A stretch of DNA of 64,000 bases from Bacteroidales bacterium (GTDB taxonomy: Bacteria > Bacteroidota > Bacteroidia > Bacteroidales > Marinilabiliaceae). Numbering within the stretch: position 1 is the stretch's first letter; each line of letters opens with the position of its first letter. The notes beneath the pieces are model-generated. The model did no database searches and was not told where the DNA came from. It was given only the letters and a program-made list of their open reading frames with translations. This document shows positions 36,125 to 44,665 of the stretch, piece by piece. The position numbers and the translations under genes were made by a program. Location: contig JAKSLH010000005.1 of the NCBI GenBank assembly GCA_024401335.1, positions 62,001 to 126,000 of the forward strand, read 5' to 3'.

Positions 36125-36574
36125 CTATGGAAGCTTAACGATTTCGACTTTCACGTTGACAACACCGGCAGTCTTCATATCGAGTTTTTCAGCGGCGGCG
36201 CCTGAAACATCGACGATGCGTCCAGCCTTGAACGGTCCACGATCGTTGACACGGAGAGTAACGCTTTTGCCATTTGTGGTATTAGTAACCTTAAGCATAG
36301 TGCCGAAAGGGTAAGTCTTGTGAGCACAAGTCATAGCCCTTTTGTCGTATTTCTCACCGTTGGCCGTTGTGTTGCCATGCAGCTTGTCGGAATAGTAGGA
36401 TGCTTGTCCGGTAGTCACAGCACCCACCTTAAGGCCTCCGGTAGAACTCTTGGAGGAGACCGATGAACTGGCAGAGGACTTCTTTGCCGGAGCCGACACA
36501 GACTTTGACGAGCTGCAGGATGCCAAGCCCAAACACATGAGAAGAAGAGCCGACAGATAAGCGAAGCGTCTCAT
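36125..36574 (-). CDS. rlpA: RlpA-like septal/cell-wall lipoprotein
   Basis: A 149-residue protein with a lipobox (LGLASCSSS, Cys near residue 20), a Ser/Lys-rich linker (about 20-45) and a double-psi beta-barrel domain: GQASYYSDKLHGNTTANGE, RAMTCAHKTYPFGTML and RVNDRGPFKAGRIVDVS, the signature of RlpA. RlpA in Pseudomonas is a lytic transglycosylase that cleaves bare glycan strands; here no SPOR domain follows, so septal targeting through SPOR is absent. Its ATG overlaps the ribE stop by one base, so the two are coupled. Confidence 0.9.
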   Translation of the reverse strand: MRRFAYLSALLLMCLGLASCSSSKSVSAPAKKSSASSSVSSKSSTGGLKVGAVTTGQASYYSDKLHGNTTANGEKYDKRAMTCAHKTYPFGTMLKVTNTTNGKSVTLRVNDRGPFKAGRIVDVSGAAAEKLDMKTAGVVNVKVEIVKLP

Positions 36575-37176
36575 TACTTAATGCTAGCTATACGAGCCAG
36601 GTACTTACCGATGATGTCGAATTCGATATTGACAACACTACCCTTTTGGATCTGGCAGAAATTAGTATTATCGTGTGTATAAGGAATGATGCCCACCTGG
36701 AAACCGTCAAGCTGGCTATTAACGACAGTAAGACTAACGCCGTTAACACATACGGAGCCCTTTTCTACGGTAACATAGCCCTCTTTAGCCATATCCTTAT
36801 TAGGGACATAATGGAAAGTATAGTACCAGCTACCGCCAACCTCTTCAACATTGACACATTCGGCAGTCTGATCGACATGTCCCTGGACGATATGACCATC
36901 GAGACGGCCGTTCATAACCATAGAGCGTTCGACGTTAACCTTATCACCGACCTTAAGGAGACCGAGGTTAGATTTCTTGAGTGTTTCGGCCATAGCTGTA
37001 ACTGTATATTCGTTGCCATTAATGCTAACGACAGTAAGGCATACGCCATTATGAGCGACGCTCTGGTCGATCTTCAATTCGCTAGTAAAGGGGCATGTAA
37101 GTGTGAAATGCTTGTTGGTCTGCTCGTCTACCACACGAGTAACGACAGCCATTTCTTCTACTATTCCAGAGAACAT
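36574..37176 (-). CDS. ribE: Riboflavin synthase, alpha subunit
   Basis: Makes riboflavin by dismutation of two 6,7-dimethyl-8-ribityllumazine molecules. The 200-residue protein is two repeated barrel domains: MFSGIVEE at the start, HNGVCLTVVSI in the first and KGSVCVNGVSLTVV in the second, with GRLDGHIVQGHVD between. Length is standard. No FMN riboswitch is seen upstream. It is transcribed leftward, after an ilvE terminator, and is coupled to rlpA. Confidence 0.95.
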   Translation of the reverse strand: MFSGIVEEMAVVTRVVDEQTNKHFTLTCPFTSELKIDQSVAHNGVCLTVVSINGNEYTVTAMAETLKKSNLGLLKVGDKVNVERSMVMNGRLDGHIVQGHVDQTAECVNVEEVGGSWYYTFHYVPNKDMAKEGYVTVEKGSVCVNGVSLTVVNSQLDGFQVGIIPYTHDNTNFCQIQKGSVVNIEFDIIGKYLARIASIK

Positions 37177-37206
37177 ATTTGTTGTTATATTATTGTTTCT
37201 ATAGAC

Positions 37207-37238
37207 TCAAAAAAGGCAGTCCCCTTTCAGCGACTGCC
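37207..37238 (-). terminator. Terminator of ilvE
   Basis: Minus strand GGCAGTC (37232-37238) pairs with GACTGCC (37215-37221), followed by TTTTTTG. Confidence 0.8.
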
Positions 37239-37264
37239 CTAATAAATATTGTTGTAATATTGAA

Positions 37265-38287
37265 TTAATCAATAAACTTCACCCATCCGTGAGTATCAGG
37301 AGCGTCGCCATACTGGATAGCGCGGAGCTGATTGTAGAGCTTAGTACATACAGGTCCAGGCTTACCGTCCTTATTGTATTCGTAAGTCTTGTTCTCGTCG
37401 AGGTCATCGATGCGGCTGATAGGGCTGATAACAGCGGCTGTACCGCACTCAGCAGCCTCTTCGAATGTTGCAAGTTCTTCTTCAGGTATCTGACGCTGTT
37501 CTACTGCCATGCCGTTGTCCTTAGCGAGCTGCTGGAGGCTCATGTTGGTAATAGAAGGGAGGATAGAAGAAGACTTAGGAGTCACGTATGTATTGTTCTT
37601 AATACCGAAGAAGTTGGCTGGGCCACATTCATCGACATATTTCTTTTCCTTAGCGTCGAGGTAGAGAACGGCAGAGTAGCCCTTTTCCTTACCTATTGAG
37701 CCTGGCTTAAGGCTAGCGGCGTAGTTACCACCCACCTTGAATGTACCTGTTCCGAGAGGAGCAGCGCGGTCGTAGCCACGAAGGATAACTACAGGAGTAG
37801 CTTTGAAGCCATCCTTGAAGTATGGTCCTACAGGCATAACGAAGATCACGAAGAGATATTCTGTTGATGGATTAACGCCTACTCGTGGAGATACACCGAT
37901 GAGGAGCGGACGGATATATAGTGAACATCCTGACTCGTATGGTGGAACGAAGCGCTCGTTCAACTTGACGACTTTACGGACAGCTTCTTCGTACTTTTCA
38001 ATAGGGAGCTTAGCCATAAGAATACCGTCACAAGTCTTCTGAAGACGCTTAGCATTCTCGTCCATACGGAAGACTCGAATCTTACCATCCTTACCACGGA
38101 AAGCCTTCATGCCTTCGAAAGCCTCCTGGCCATAATGCAAGCATGTAGATGCCATGTGAATGTGTAAGTTCTCATCTGAGCTAACCTCTAGTTCGCCCCA
38201 TTTGCCATCTTTGTAATAGCAACGTACATTGTAGTCGGCAGACATATACTGAAAGCCAAGACTACTCCAATCGATACTGTTGTCCAT
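37265..38287 (-). CDS. ilvE: Branched-chain amino acid aminotransferase
   Basis: Fold-type IV PLP enzyme for the last step of Val, Leu and Ile synthesis and the first step of their breakdown. The 340-residue protein has LHYGQEAFEGMKAFRG, the catalytic lysine in GTFKVGGNYAAS, GPANFFGI (EcGPANFF-type) and TAAVISPIS near the end. It belongs to the long (type II) form, as in Bacteroidota and eukaryotes. A -7 element lies at 38358-38365, and the 11-bp tandem repeats at 38494 lie upstream of it. It is monocistronic. Confidence 0.95.
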   Translation of the reverse strand: MDNSIDWSSLGFQYMSADYNVRCYYKDGKWGELEVSSDENLHIHMASTCLHYGQEAFEGMKAFRGKDGKIRVFRMDENAKRLQKTCDGILMAKLPIEKYEEAVRKVVKLNERFVPPYESGCSLYIRPLLIGVSPRVGVNPSTEYLFVIFVMPVGPYFKDGFKATPVVILRGYDRAAPLGTGTFKVGGNYAASLKPGSIGKEKGYSAVLYLDAKEKKYVDECGPANFFGIKNNTYVTPKSSSILPSITNMSLQQLAKDNGMAVEQRQIPEEELATFEEAAECGTAAVISPISRIDDLDENKTYEYNKDGKPGPVCTKLYNQLRAIQYGDAPDTHGWVKFID

Positions 38288-38357
38288 AAACGATTATTAA
38301 TATATCCTAGTATAATTGTGACAATCGGCAGACTTACCGAAACCTCTATCACTTCTG

Positions 38358-38365
38358 CAAAAATA
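38358..38365 (-). promoter_or_regulatory. -7 element of ilvE
   Basis: Minus strand TATTTTTG matches TAnnTTTG; it predicts a leader of about 65 nt. No TTG at the normal -33 distance. Confidence 0.45.
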
Positions 38366-38493
38366 GCGATTTTTAGTTCACTATTTATCACTTTATGACG
38401 TTTTTTTTGAGATTTAAGCCAATTTGGCGTTCAGCAGAAAATTGGTACGATTGCTTACGATTTGACATTGCGTCATGTTATGGTTATCCTATC

Positions 38494-38537
38494 GTATGGG
38501 TAGCGTATAGGTAGCGTATTGTCAGCGCATGGTGAGT
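38494..38537. repeat. Imperfect 11-bp tandem repeat, four units
   Basis: Units GTATGGGTAGC (38494), GTATAGGTAGC (38505), GTATTGTCAGC (38516) and GCATGGTGAGT (38527). The first two differ at one base. It lies between the frr terminator and the ilvE promoter. Confidence 0.6.
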
Positions 38538-38579
38538 TTTTCTGATTGTAAGCGGGCGACGGCTTGTTGGTTACGGATT

Positions 38580-38622
38580 GCAAGAAACAAAGAAGCCTCG
38601 GTTGTTGGTCAACCGAGGCTTC
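38580..38622 (-). terminator. Terminator of frr
   Basis: A perfect 12-bp stem, GAAGCCTCGGTT (38592-38603) with AACCGAGGCTTC (38611-38622). In the minus direction TTTGTTTCTT follows. Confidence 0.82.
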
Positions 38623-38644
38623 TTCAATATGTGTTATAACAGTT

Positions 38645-39208
38645 TTATACTGTCATGATATCCTTTTCCTTAGCTGCATAGAGTTCATCGATTTTCTTGA
38701 TGAAAGCGTCATGGATTTTCTGAGCCTGCTCTTCAGCATCCTTCTGAGCATCTTCAGCGAGGCCATCCTTCTTCATCTTCTTGAACTCCTCGATAGCGTC
38801 GCGGCGCATATTGCGGACAGCGATACGAGAGTCTTCGCAAGCCTTCTTAGCCATTTTAGCGAGATCTCTACGGCGTTCCTCAGTAAGAACAGGCACGAGA
38901 ATACGGATCATCTCGCCATTGTTATCAGGATTCATTCCGAGGTTTGCAGCCATGATAGCGCGTTCTATAGCAGGAATCATGTTCTTCTCCCAAGGACGGA
39001 TAGCGATTGTGCGAGGATCAGGCACGGTAACGCTAGCCACCTGTGAAAGTGGGGTCGGAGTACCGAAATATTCTACACGGACATCATCCAAGACCTTTGG
39101 ATTAGCCTTACCAGCTCTAATCTTTCCAAGCTCATAGTCCAAATGTTCTATAGCTTTTCCCATCTGTTCTTTGGTGTCTTCAAGCACCAATTCAACCTCT
39201 TCTTGCAT
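38645..39208 (-). CDS. frr: Ribosome recycling factor
   Basis: Splits the post-termination ribosome together with EF-G. The 187-residue protein has the family pattern: LGKIRAGKANPKVLDDV near the start, YFGTPTPLSQVASV, then DPRTIAIRPWEKNMI and the long C-terminal helices (LTEERRRDLAKMAKK, RNMRRDAIEEFKKMKK). Length is standard. It is transcribed from a promoter inside the 3' end of the preceding unknown gene and ends at a strong terminator. Confidence 0.97.
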   Translation of the reverse strand: MQEEVELVLEDTKEQMGKAIEHLDYELGKIRAGKANPKVLDDVRVEYFGTPTPLSQVASVTVPDPRTIAIRPWEKNMIPAIERAIMAANLGMNPDNNGEMIRILVPVLTEERRRDLAKMAKKACEDSRIAVRNMRRDAIEEFKKMKKDGLAEDAQKDAEEQAQKIHDAFIKKIDELYAAKEKDIMTV

Positions 39209-39239
39209 AATAGTAAATGTCTTTCCTTAAAATTGAGCG

Positions 39240-39270
39240 CAAATATAAGTAATTGTTATCGACCCGCAAA
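39240..39270 (-). promoter_or_regulatory. Promoter of frr
   Basis: Minus strand: TTTG (39267-39270), 19 nt, TATATTTG (39240-39247), 31 nt before the frr ATG. Its -33 lies in the last codons of the gene at 39256-39960. Confidence 0.7.
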
Positions 39271-39960
39271 AAAATCCTTCTGTCTTTCTATTGGCCTATA
39301 GAAATATACGATGCCGTATTCCATGGCCAATTCTCTTTTTTCATTTGTATCGACGGTGCCGATAGAGGCTTCAACTTCGTTCCACACCTCGAGTATCAGC
39401 TGATCGGCCTTAGACCTTATCTCGTCGACCTTGGAATGGTTTTTAGCAATAGTCTGCTGAATGTCCTTGTGCTTAGCATAGGCTTCGCAGAACCTGTCGT
39501 ATTTAACCTTGACGTTGGCGATAGAGGGATTGTATATCTTGTTGCCCTGTCGTCGGCTTTCGCCGTCGATAACGGCCTTACCGATATCTAGAAGGAGCTG
39601 GTCGGATGACATGTCGGGAACAGTTGTCTCATCGGCCTCAAGTCCCAGCAGAGTGCGAGCGTCTTTCTTTATCTCACCTCTGAGGATGCACATATTGAGG
39701 ACTTGAATGAAATGGGACAGATATAGTCGTGCGTTTTTGCCAGCCTCGAGGACTTGTCTGCCTATGGAAGACTGCAGAGTTCGGCTATCAACATAACGTT
39801 TGACCTCCTGTTCGAATATGGGGGTAAACGACTTCACGTCCAGAGCCAGCTTCTGGCTGAACTTCATATTCTCTGGGCTATATTTTTCTGTCGCACTGCA
39901 TGCTGCCTTAAGAGCACGCAAACGAGCCTGGTCGGTATTGGGCAATCTGCGATATGGCAT
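39256..39960 (-). CDS. Conserved Bacteroidales protein of unknown function
   Basis: A 234-residue soluble protein without signal peptide or membrane segment; I recognise it only as a Bacteroidales-type hypothetical. It starts MPYRRLPNTDQARLRALK and is predicted nearly all helical, with SLQSS/ RLYLSHFIQVLNMCILRGEIK in the middle and a charged coiled-coil-like stretch (about 160-210). It ends IVYFYRPIERQKDFF. No enzyme motif is visible. It precedes frr in the same direction with 47 nt between, but frr has its own promoter. Confidence 0.75.
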   Translation of the reverse strand: MPYRRLPNTDQARLRALKAACSATEKYSPENMKFSQKLALDVKSFTPIFEQEVKRYVDSRTLQSSIGRQVLEAGKNARLYLSHFIQVLNMCILRGEIKKDARTLLGLEADETTVPDMSSDQLLLDIGKAVIDGESRRQGNKIYNPSIANVKVKYDRFCEAYAKHKDIQQTIAKNHSKVDEIRSKADQLILEVWNEVEASIGTVDTNEKRELAMEYGIVYFYRPIERQKDFFAGR

Positions 39961-40294
39961 AACAAGAAAATATACGGTATTCTTGACTAAAAAGACTAGA
40001 CACCAGCATCTTCCGATGCCGGCAAATGCAAGTATAATTCATTATTATGAAGAAAACAACCCATAATGACATCAAAATACCACAAAACAACCATTTTTCC
40101 TGCATTTTATGCCTGCGAAGGCCTAATATGGCAAAAAATAGGGGGTGTATTCTATGCCGTCAAGACAAATCATCAGAATAGTTGACATGGATGCGACAAG
40201 TAGTGACAGCAGAAAATGGGGTGTCATTTTGGACATATAGAATCGTATTTAGAGATAAAGTTAGTAAATTAGCACCCAAATAATTCCACAGAAT
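39961..40294. other. Divergent intergenic region, no gene seen
   Basis: A 334-nt stretch between the leftward unknown gene and the rightward Ig-like lipoprotein gene. It should hold both promoters, but no full -33/-7 pair stands out, and no repeat or RNA gene is evident. Confidence 0.5.
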
Positions 40295-42175
40295 TTGAGA
40301 CGTTCACATCTATACACATTCATATCGATAGCAGCCATTGTGGCGCTAGTCATTGGTTGTGCCAATCCTGGCACGCCTACGGGAGGTCCCAAAGACCGCA
40401 AGCCGCCCGTGCTAGTAAAATCGATTCCGGAGCAGAATGCCACCAACTTCAACGGCAGCATGGTGGTTTTGACATTTGACGAGAACATACAGCTAAAGGA
40501 CCAGGACACCAAGTTTGTCATGTCGCCACCGCTACCTATCAAGCCAAAGCTGGATGCTCACGGCAATGTGTTGCGAATACGTTTTGACAGCGACACCATT
40601 CTCATGCCAGGTACGACATACACCCTTGACTTTGCAGACTGTCTATCGGACCTCAACGAGAACAACGTATATGAGAACTTCACATTTACGTTCTCGACAG
40701 GAGAGAGTCAGGATTCAATGATGATATCGGGAAATCTGTATGATGCGCAGACAATAACGCCATTAAGCGGCATATATGTATTGCTGCAGTCGAACCTAGA
40801 GGACTCGGCATTTAACAAAGTGCCTCCAACGAGAATAGCCAAGACCGACATAGAAGGTCGATTTGCCATAAAGAACGTTCCAGCTGAGCGCAAATACAGG
40901 CTATACGCCTTAGACGACCAGAACAGAGACTTCCTCTACAACCAGCCAGGAGAGCAGATAGCATGGATAGATGAGCAGATAACGCCATCGTGGGAGATAA
41001 GGCATATAAACGACAGTGTACGAATTGATTCGCTATCTACATCGAAAGACACGACAGAGTGGGTGTATGAGCACATATTGAGGGACACGCTAGTGTATAC
41101 TCCGGACTCGCTGAAACTCTTTGCGTTCATAGAGGATGTATATGACCAATACATAGCGTCGGACAACCGCAAGAAGCAGAACGTTCTGAGCTTCACGTTT
41201 AACAAACCTATGGCAAAGAAGCCAAGGTTCAGTTTCCCAGGCCAAGACCCAGATGTAAGACATGCTTTGCCACAGTATTCGGAGAATAACGACACTGTAA
41301 GCGTATGGCTTACAGACTCACTGATATACAAGGGAGATTCGGTAGTTGTAGCTGTCACATATTCAGTATTGGACAGCCTGAAGCAAATGACCGACATGGT
41401 GGATACACTCACCATGTGGTATATTGACAAGAGTGCAAGCGTAAAGAAAGACGACAAGAAAAGCCGAAAGAACAAAGACAACAAAGAGAAGAAGGCAGAG
41501 GCGCCTACGCTCAAAATGAACATACCGACATCGGTAAGTGTGTATGGCGCGTTATCGATAACCAGCGAAACACCATTTGATACATTTGACTGGAGCAAAG
41601 TGACACTCGAGCACAAAGTGGACACTCTGTTCTACCCGGTGAATTTTGAGGAAGTCGTTGACACCATCAACATCTGTCGTAAAGCCATAAAAGCCGAATG
41701 GGAGCCAGGAGAGGAGTATGTGATACGCATAGACTCGGCGGCTGTGAGAGACATATACGGACTGCAGTGTAACAAGAAAGAGGCTAAGGTCAACGTGACC
41801 AAACTCGACAAATACGGCACACTATACATAGTTGTCAACAATGCATTTGAGAACGCCCTCCTTCAGCTCACAGACGTCAAAGGCGAGAAAGTCATCCGTC
41901 AAAACTACGTGCCTTCGAACGGCAAGATGGCCTTCAGGTATCTCAAGCCTTCAGAGTACATGATAAGAATCGTCGCAGACAACAACCGTAACGGCAAGAT
42001 GGACCTTGGCAATTACGAGAAGAAGATACAGCCAGAGACCCAAGCCTATTACATGGACAAGGTAGCTGTACGTGCCAACTGGGACATCAAGGTAGAGTTT
42101 GACGTGAACGATTACGACGTGGACAAGTTTGCCCATAAGTTCAGATTAAAGAAGAACGCCAAGAAGAAAAAATAA
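40295..42175 (+). CDS. Ig-like domain lipoprotein (Bacteroidota type)
   Basis: A 626-residue envelope lipoprotein of a family common in Bacteroidota. The start is a TTG at 40295: only this start gives the signal MRRSHLYTFISIAAIVALVIG followed by Cys22 (VIGCANPG). After the Cys come TPTGGPKDRKPP and the SbsA-type Ig-like domain (about 35-135: PEQNATNFNG, VVLTFDENIQLKD, PGTTYTLDF, ENFTFTFSTG). A carboxypeptidase-regulatory-like stretch follows (about 145-220), then beta-rich parts and a Lys-rich segment near residue 400. It ends KKNAKKKK. Function is unknown. tadA starts 7 nt downstream. Confidence 0.83.
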   Translation: MRRSHLYTFISIAAIVALVIGCANPGTPTGGPKDRKPPVLVKSIPEQNATNFNGSMVVLTFDENIQLKDQDTKFVMSPPLPIKPKLDAHGNVLRIRFDSDTILMPGTTYTLDFADCLSDLNENNVYENFTFTFSTGESQDSMMISGNLYDAQTITPLSGIYVLLQSNLEDSAFNKVPPTRIAKTDIEGRFAIKNVPAERKYRLYALDDQNRDFLYNQPGEQIAWIDEQITPSWEIRHINDSVRIDSLSTSKDTTEWVYEHILRDTLVYTPDSLKLFAFIEDVYDQYIASDNRKKQNVLSFTFNKPMAKKPRFSFPGQDPDVRHALPQYSENNDTVSVWLTDSLIYKGDSVVVAVTYSVLDSLKQMTDMVDTLTMWYIDKSASVKKDDKKSRKNKDNKEKKAEAPTLKMNIPTSVSVYGALSITSETPFDTFDWSKVTLEHKVDTLFYPVNFEEVVDTINICRKAIKAEWEPGEEYVIRIDSAAVRDIYGLQCNKKEAKVNVTKLDKYGTLYIVVNNAFENALLQLTDVKGEKVIRQNYVPSNGKMAFRYLKPSEYMIRIVADNNRNGKMDLGNYEKKIQPETQAYYMDKVAVRANWDIKVEFDVNDYDVDKFAHKFRLKKNAKKKK

Positions 42176-42182
42176 CCCACCA

Positions 42183-42623
42183 ATGGCCGAGTTGAACGAT
42201 GAATATTTCATGAAAGAGGCGCTAAAAGAGGCGCACAAAGCCCTTGAAGCAGACGAGGTGCCAATTGGTGCTGTAGTAGTCAGCAAAGGGAGGATAATCG
42301 GTCGTGGGCACAACCAGACAGAGACATTAACAGACGTCACGGCGCATGCGGAGATCATTGCGCTATCGACAGCCACACAATTTCTTGGTGGAAAATATTT
42401 GACTGACTGCACCTTGTATGTCACCGTAGAGCCATGCTGCATGTGTGCGGGTGCGTTGGCATGGGCGCAACTGACACGTCTGGTATATGGAGCCGACGAC
42501 CCCAAACGAGGATATTCACGCTGCACCCCATCATTATTACATCCCAAAACGCAAGTCACCAAAGGCATACTGAGTGACGAGTGCAGCCTGATAGTCAGCG
42601 ACTTCTTTAAGAACAAAAGATAA
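42183..42623 (+). CDS. tadA: tRNA-specific adenosine deaminase TadA
   Basis: Zinc deaminase that converts A34 of tRNA-Arg(ACG) to inosine. The 146-residue protein shows EVPIGAVVV, the zinc/catalytic motif VTAHAEIIAL and TVEPCCMCAGAL (the Cys pair), then RLVYGADDPKRG. Length is slightly short of E. coli TadA, as usual. It lies 7 nt after the Ig-like lipoprotein gene, so it is probably in that operon. Confidence 0.94.
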   Translation: MAELNDEYFMKEALKEAHKALEADEVPIGAVVVSKGRIIGRGHNQTETLTDVTAHAEIIALSTATQFLGGKYLTDCTLYVTVEPCCMCAGALAWAQLTRLVYGADDPKRGYSRCTPSLLHPKTQVTKGILSDECSLIVSDFFKNKR

Positions 42624-42690
42624 GGGCATAGAGCAGGTCCCTTTTAAAGCCACAAAAAAGACAACATTTTCATCGTGGTTATCGTAACAT

Positions 42691-44496
42691 ATGGCAAGAA
42701 CTATTACGATTATCCACATGAAAAACAATATGAGTTCAAACTCTGTATTAGGAATTGTGATGCAACCATTGATTGTTGTAGTCATAGCTCTGGTCGTGGC
42801 ATGCTTTATCGGCTACTATTCTGAGTCGTCTGTAATGGACAATTATGAGTATACTCTCTTGAATGAGAAGATAAAGTCAACAGGCATGGAGATTGATCAA
42901 GAGAGAACAAACCTAAAAGACGCGACAAACCTACTTAACGATGACTTTACAGAGCTATATGAAGCGTTAACCGAGGAAGACACAGAGACCATAACCAGTG
43001 AAATGGAATGGGTGTGCAAGGGAGCGCATCTGGGTGGCTATGTGATCACCAACCTTAACGGATCGGTCATATCATCATCATTTGACGATTTCGAGCAAGA
43101 CGAGCTCAGGAGTGTCATACAGAGCACGTTGGCCAACGGCAAACAGAACGGATGTGGCGATTTCATTGCGGACAACATCTGCGAATATGCGTCGACAGTC
43201 ATCAAAGACAATGACGACAACGACCTAGCGATAGGCATACTTGTCGGTCCGATAGCCAACAATCCATCATCGATGATGAGGAGCAAGGAGATGTATGACA
43301 TTGACATGTTTGTCTTTGCTGGAGAGAAATGCCTCAACACTACAATGGAAGGCGTTAATCCAGCCACAATCATCCCTGACCAGGCGGCAGTTGATTCGTG
43401 CTACATCAAACATACAGTATGGATGGGCAAGAGCGAGATTCTCGGCTCGAAGGAGTATGTAGCCTATATGCCATTTGTAGATCATTCGGGCGTAACAAAA
43501 GGCATGATGATGATCATAGTGAACAAGACATTACATGACACCGTCATAAACATCATTGTTATATTCCTTGTCTCAGCATTCATTGGCGTAATGCTTTTGT
43601 TCGTAGTCCTATACATGCGTATCAAGAGACGTCTGTCGGACACCATCAAGAACCTTGTCGGCGAGGTAAGTGTAATAGCGACAGGAGACCTCACGCAGCA
43701 GATTGCAACTCCTAAATATGGCGAAGAGATTATAACGCTCGCCAATATGATAAAAGAGATGCAGAACAAGATCAGAGATGTCATCGAGCCAGTAGTTGAC
43801 GCATCGGATTCGATTGTAGGTTCAATCCAGCAGCTCACGAGTGCATCGAACAACATGTCGAATTCAGCCAATAGACAGGCAGCATCGCTTGAGGAGATAT
43901 CCAGCTCAATGGAAGAGATGGGAGCCAACATACAGCAGAACACAGACAACTCAATACAAACCAACAAGCTTGCGGAAGAGATAAACGGCATGGTAGATGA
44001 GATGGGAGCCGCGACAAACAACAGCTATGAAGCCATCAGGAATATCGCCAATGACGTAGCGGCCATCAACGAGCTTGTGATGCAGACCAATATCCTAGCC
44101 CTCAACGCCTCGGTAGAAGCGGCGCGAGCAGGAGAACAAGGCAAGGGATTTGCCGTTGTTGCAAAGGAGGTAGGTAGACTAGCAGATCAGACACATGACA
44201 CAGCTGACGGCATAAATGAGACTGCAACATCTAGTATCTCGGAGGCAGAGAATGCATATAACCATGTAACAGAACTGCTACCAAAGATAGCGACCGTAGT
44301 GAACCTCATCAAAGAGATTACAGCGGCAAGTGTAGAGCAGAATGCGGGAGTAAACCAGGTCAACTCAGCCATTATGGATTTGAACAGAGTGACTCAAGAA
44401 AATGCGGCAGGAGCAGAGCAGATAGCTGCGAGTGCACAAGAGCTACAGCGCATGTTGCATGATGTGACGACAGCTATCAAAGTGTTCAAGGTATAA
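42691..44496 (+). CDS. Methyl-accepting chemotaxis-type receptor
   Basis: A transmembrane sensor of the MCP class, 601 residues (an ATG at 42718 is an equally possible start). TM1 is at about 24-42, a periplasmic sensing domain of the single-Cache type spans about 45-275, TM2 is at about 280-308, then HAMP (about 310-365) and the MCP signalling domain. The hairpin tip reads MQTNILALNASVEAARAGEQGKGFAVVAKEV, split in the family signature ALNASVEAARAG and GKGFAVVA. No che genes, flagellar genes or other motility genes lie near. The ligand and output are unknown. Confidence 0.92.
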   Translation: MARTITIIHMKNNMSSNSVLGIVMQPLIVVVIALVVACFIGYYSESSVMDNYEYTLLNEKIKSTGMEIDQERTNLKDATNLLNDDFTELYEALTEEDTETITSEMEWVCKGAHLGGYVITNLNGSVISSSFDDFEQDELRSVIQSTLANGKQNGCGDFIADNICEYASTVIKDNDDNDLAIGILVGPIANNPSSMMRSKEMYDIDMFVFAGEKCLNTTMEGVNPATIIPDQAAVDSCYIKHTVWMGKSEILGSKEYVAYMPFVDHSGVTKGMMMIIVNKTLHDTVINIIVIFLVSAFIGVMLLFVVLYMRIKRRLSDTIKNLVGEVSVIATGDLTQQIATPKYGEEIITLANMIKEMQNKIRDVIEPVVDASDSIVGSIQQLTSASNNMSNSANRQAASLEEISSSMEEMGANIQQNTDNSIQTNKLAEEINGMVDEMGAATNNSYEAIRNIANDVAAINELVMQTNILALNASVEAARAGEQGKGFAVVAKEVGRLADQTHDTADGINETATSSISEAENAYNHVTELLPKIATVVNLIKEITAASVEQNAGVNQVNSAIMDLNRVTQENAAGAEQIAASAQELQRMLHDVTTAIKVFKV

Positions 44497-44533
44497 AACA
44501 CACGCTAACCCCTTAACTGATATAAATCTCGAC

Positions 44534-44580
44534 AAGCAGGAGAAAGACAGACAAGTTTTTCTCCTGCTTATTGTTTATTT
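44534..44580 (+). terminator. Terminator of the MCP gene
   Basis: AAGCAGGAGAAA (44534-44545) pairs with TTTCTCCTGCTT (44558-44569), followed by ATTGTTTATTT. Confidence 0.78.
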
Positions 44581-44589
44581 AGGTATGTA

Positions 44590-44633
44590 GTAGAAAAAAA
44601 AGAATGGCCACAGCACGAAGCCATGAGCCATTC
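44590..44633 (-). terminator. Terminator of the cstA/epimerase/serB operon
   Basis: Minus strand GAATGGC (44627-44633) pairs with GCCATTC (44602-44608), followed by a T-run (eight T). Confidence 0.75.
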
Positions 44634-44665
44634 AACAATCATTCAAAATATATTTGGAATAATTA

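Larger units (their letters stand above)
38288..38644. other. Intergenic region between ilvE and frr
   Basis: A 357-nt stretch with no gene. From left to right it holds the ilvE -7 element, a 11-bp imperfect tandem repeat (38494-38537) and the frr terminator. The rest shows nothing I can recognise. Confidence 0.6.

Noticed and set aside
36646-37242. A 198-codon plus-strand open frame over ribE
   Set aside because: Antisense to riboflavin synthase, which is fully supported by its motifs.
38494-38537. The 11-bp repeats as a CRISPR array
   Set aside because: The units are contiguous without spacers and no cas gene is in the window.
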